From: Peptostreptococcaceae bacterium
Lineage (GTDB): Bacteria > Bacillota_A > Clostridia > Peptostreptococcales > Acidaminobacteraceae
DNA length: 7,003 bases
Direction: 5' to 3'
Assembly (NCBI GenBank): GCA_013619035.1
Contig: JABXKX010000379.1
Location: forward strand, 1-7,003
The notes below the pieces were generated by a model. That model was not told the DNA's origin, ran no database searches, and saw only the letters and a list, made by a program, of their open reading frames with translations. The position numbers and the translations under genes are program-made. Shown here piece after piece: positions 6,179 to 7,003 of the stretch; positions within the stretch are counted from its first letter, which is position 1, and every line of letters starts with the position of its first letter.

Positions 6179-6206
6179 CTTATATCTACTCTTATTTGGC
6201 TTTCAA
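6179..6206 (-). promoter_or_regulatory. candidate promoter of the phosphotransferase-PHP operon
   Basis: On the minus strand, TTGAAA (6201-6206) and TATAAG (6179-6184) are 16 bases apart, five of six consensus bases in each box. The transcript would start near 6172, about 24 bases before the Shine-Dalgarno (6141-6148). This short leader leaves no room for a riboswitch or attenuator, and no rifamycin-associated element is seen. Confidence 0.45.
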
Positions 6207-6220
6207 GCAAAACATCGGTG

Positions 6221-6370
6221 CTAGACACTCACAGCCTCACTCTTTTCGCTTCCTAATAATAAAGGCAACTTCTTTTAGATTTCTTCTTCGGTTAGGTTCA
6301 TTATTCTATTAAGAGTAACTAAAGCCTCTCTTATAGTTCTACCCAATAACCGAAATGCAAACTCAATATT
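6221..6370 (-). pseudogene. possible remnant of an unrecognised gene upstream of the phosphotransferase
   Basis: A minus-strand frame from 6370 reads NIEFAFRLLGRTIREALV, then TLNRIMNLTEEEI, a TAA stop (6275-6277), then KKLPLLLGSEKSEAVSV and a TAG (6221-6223). The residue pattern looks like real amphipathic helices rather than chance translation. There is no start codon with a ribosome binding site, and one stop interrupts it. It could be the C-terminal leftover of a deleted gene or coincidence in AT-rich DNA. No family is recognised. The rest of 6207-6435 holds nothing else I can identify. Confidence 0.25.
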
Positions 6371-6435
6371 TCAAAAACTTACCCTAGTATATACTCATCA
6401 AAGCTTGAGTTTGAATTACATCAATTTATTCAAAC

Positions 6436-6471
6436 AAAAAAGACAAAATCGCATTTTACGCGACTTTGTCT
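6436..6471 (-). terminator. intrinsic terminator behind the ywbE pseudogene
   Basis: Minus-strand AGACAAAGTCGC (6471-6460) pairs with GCGATTTTGTCT (6452-6441) in a 12-bp stem with one G-U pair and a 7-base loop. The stem runs into six T residues (6441-6436). It begins 33 bp after the ywbE stop and is the best terminator in the window. Its preservation behind a broken gene suggests the decay is recent, or that the site still insulates the phosphotransferase operon. Confidence 0.8.
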
Positions 6472-6478
6472 ACAGTCT

Positions 6479-6504
6479 GAACTGAGTTGTTACCTACTCA
6501 GTTC
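6479..6504. repeat. inverted repeat at the end of the ywbE pseudogene
   Basis: GAACTGAGT (6479-6487) and ACTCAGTTC (6496-6504) are perfect 9-bp complements around an 8-base loop. The upper arm touches the ywbE stop codon, and the terminator hairpin begins 8 bases further on, so the 3' end carries two hairpins in tandem. There is no U-tract after this one. Confidence 0.5.
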
Positions 6505-6696
6505 TAAGTAATTACTTTAACTCGCCCTACTATACCACTTTCTAACATGACTTTAATGCCATGTGGGTGGTGGATTTTGTTAATAGCTTTTGAACGATGC
6601 CTTATGTGAGTTGACCCGTTCTTTGGTGGTGTTTTTGTACAACTTTCACTGTGGCACCAAGTCTTACACCTGCTCGTATTCTTCAATCCATTTCAT
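6504..6696 (-). pseudogene. ywbE: decayed ywbE (DUF2196) gene with internal stop and frameshift
   Basis: YwbE is a small (~60-70 aa) conserved protein of unknown function in Bacillota. In one frame (6682 down to 6572) the sequence reads RIRAGVRLGATVKVV, then QKHHQRTGQLT, a TAA stop (6602-6604), then GIVQKLLTKS. In another frame (6578 down to 6504) it continues as IHHPHGIKVMLESGIVGRVKVIT and TAG. Joined, these follow the family pattern IxPGxxVxIVxKxDQRTGxLTxGIVxxILTxSxxHPHGIKVxLxxGxVGRV. At least one stop and one frameshift break the gene. The likely ATG (6694-6696) is also out of frame with the first segment, so a further indel lies near the 5' end. The usual KxDQRTG is altered to KHHQRTG, also consistent with relaxed selection. 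Confidence 0.85.
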
Positions 6697-6916
6697 GTTC
6701 TTTTCATTAGCCTTTTGTAAGATTCACAACGGCTTCTACATGTGCCGAGTTTATTCAATTTAGTGTTCCCATACAAATCAGAATATTTCAGTTTGACTAT
6801 TTTACTGTTGATTTGTAAAATGTACATAACAGTTTAATACTTACATGTATTTCATTCTAGTAATAGTCATATACAGAATTATACATATAAAATAAAATAA
6901 TAATGTAATATTAGAC
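6697..6916. other. gene-free AT-rich stretch with one weak inverted repeat
   Basis: No reading frame here resembles a known protein, and stops are frequent on both strands. TACAAATCA (6772-6780) and TGATTTGTA (6809-6817) are perfect complements 28 bases apart, with short inner arms CAGT/ACTG. There is no U-tract, so this is not a clear terminator for the TM2 gene. Several TATAAT-like strings occur, but in DNA this AT-rich they are not informative. Confidence 0.5.
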
Positions 6917-7003
6917 TTAAACATAGTAAGGGTTTGGTTTGAATAATAAAACAATAAAATCGATTAATACACCTAATCCAAAAATCCCAAGTGTAAATAT
7001 GTA
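6917..7003 (-). CDS. TM2-domain membrane protein, C-terminal fragment cut by window edge
   Basis: From the window end the minus strand is open for 28 codons, then TAA (6917-6919). The translation YIFTLGIFGLGVLIDF followed by IVLLFKPNPYYV matches the second half of a TM2 domain. That domain has two membrane helices joined by a short turn, the second helix having the form FTLGxFGxGxxxDL. TM2 proteins are small inner-membrane proteins of mostly unknown function. The N-terminal helix and the start lie beyond position 7003. The stop falls right after a polar tail, the usual place for these proteins, so the gene is probably intact outside the window. Confidence 0.75.
   Translation of the reverse strand, partial: YIFTLGIFGLGVLIDFIVLLFKPNPYYV

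Noticed and set aside
6504..6686. 60-codon minus-strand frame taken as a complete gene
   Set aside because: Only its C-terminal third (IHHPHGIKV...) is YwbE. The first part is out-of-frame translation of the same decayed gene, so it is annotated as a pseudogene instead.
6697..6770. Short minus-strand open stretch reading CRSRCESYKRLMK ahead of ywbE
   Set aside because: It needs a frameshift to continue, has no start, and matches no family I know; too weak to call.
1..7003. CRISPR array, tRNA, rRNA or insertion sequence
   Set aside because: No regularly spaced direct repeats, no tRNA-like cloverleaf, no rRNA stretch and no intact transposase were seen on either strand. The only Tn5-derived sequence is the library adapter.

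Overview
The window is AT-rich DNA from a low-GC Gram-positive bacterium, most likely a clostridial member of the Bacillota. This rests on strong AGGAGG-type ribosome binding sites, short intergenic U-tailed terminators, and the protein families present (YwbE, TM2, Rph-like phosphotransferase, PHP). All recognisable genes lie on the minus strand, so the biological reading order runs from high to low coordinates. The first 23 bases are not genomic: they are the end of an Illumina Nextera (Tn5) adapter, so the left edge is a contig end and nothing should be inferred across it.

Right part (7003 down to 6436). The window opens with the last 28 codons of a TM2-domain membrane protein, cut by the window edge. 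About 220 bp without a gene follows. Next is a decayed ywbE gene (DUF2196 family) with an internal stop and a frameshift, which still has a good terminator behind it.

Centre (6370 down to 2495). A plausible promoter precedes a large three-domain phosphotransferase of the rifampicin-phosphotransferase (Rph) architecture: ATP-grasp, central substrate domain, and swivelling phosphohistidine domain. Behind its stop sits a short, mutated second copy of its own catalytic-histidine segment, carrying an in-frame stop. A PHP-fold protein follows, in which several canonical metal ligands are replaced. No terminator is visible between the two genes, so they probably form one operon that ends at a hairpin terminator near 2495-2535. 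A phosphotransferase next to a phosphoesterase fold suggests linked phosphorylation chemistry on an unknown small molecule, but the PHP protein may be catalytically altered.

Left part (2380 down to 231). An orphan terminator may end a small RNA. A 106-residue membrane protein of unknown function follows, then a 16-bp perfect palindrome and another terminator. The last unit is a two-gene operon with a near-consensus promoter. It encodes an excisionase/MerR-like helix-turn-helix protein with a cysteine-rich C-terminus, overlapping a cytoplasmic zinc metalloprotease (HExxH plus EGxAxY). This regulator/protease pair is the most promising candidate for an undescribed system. It resembles the ImmR/ImmA logic in layout but is built from different families.
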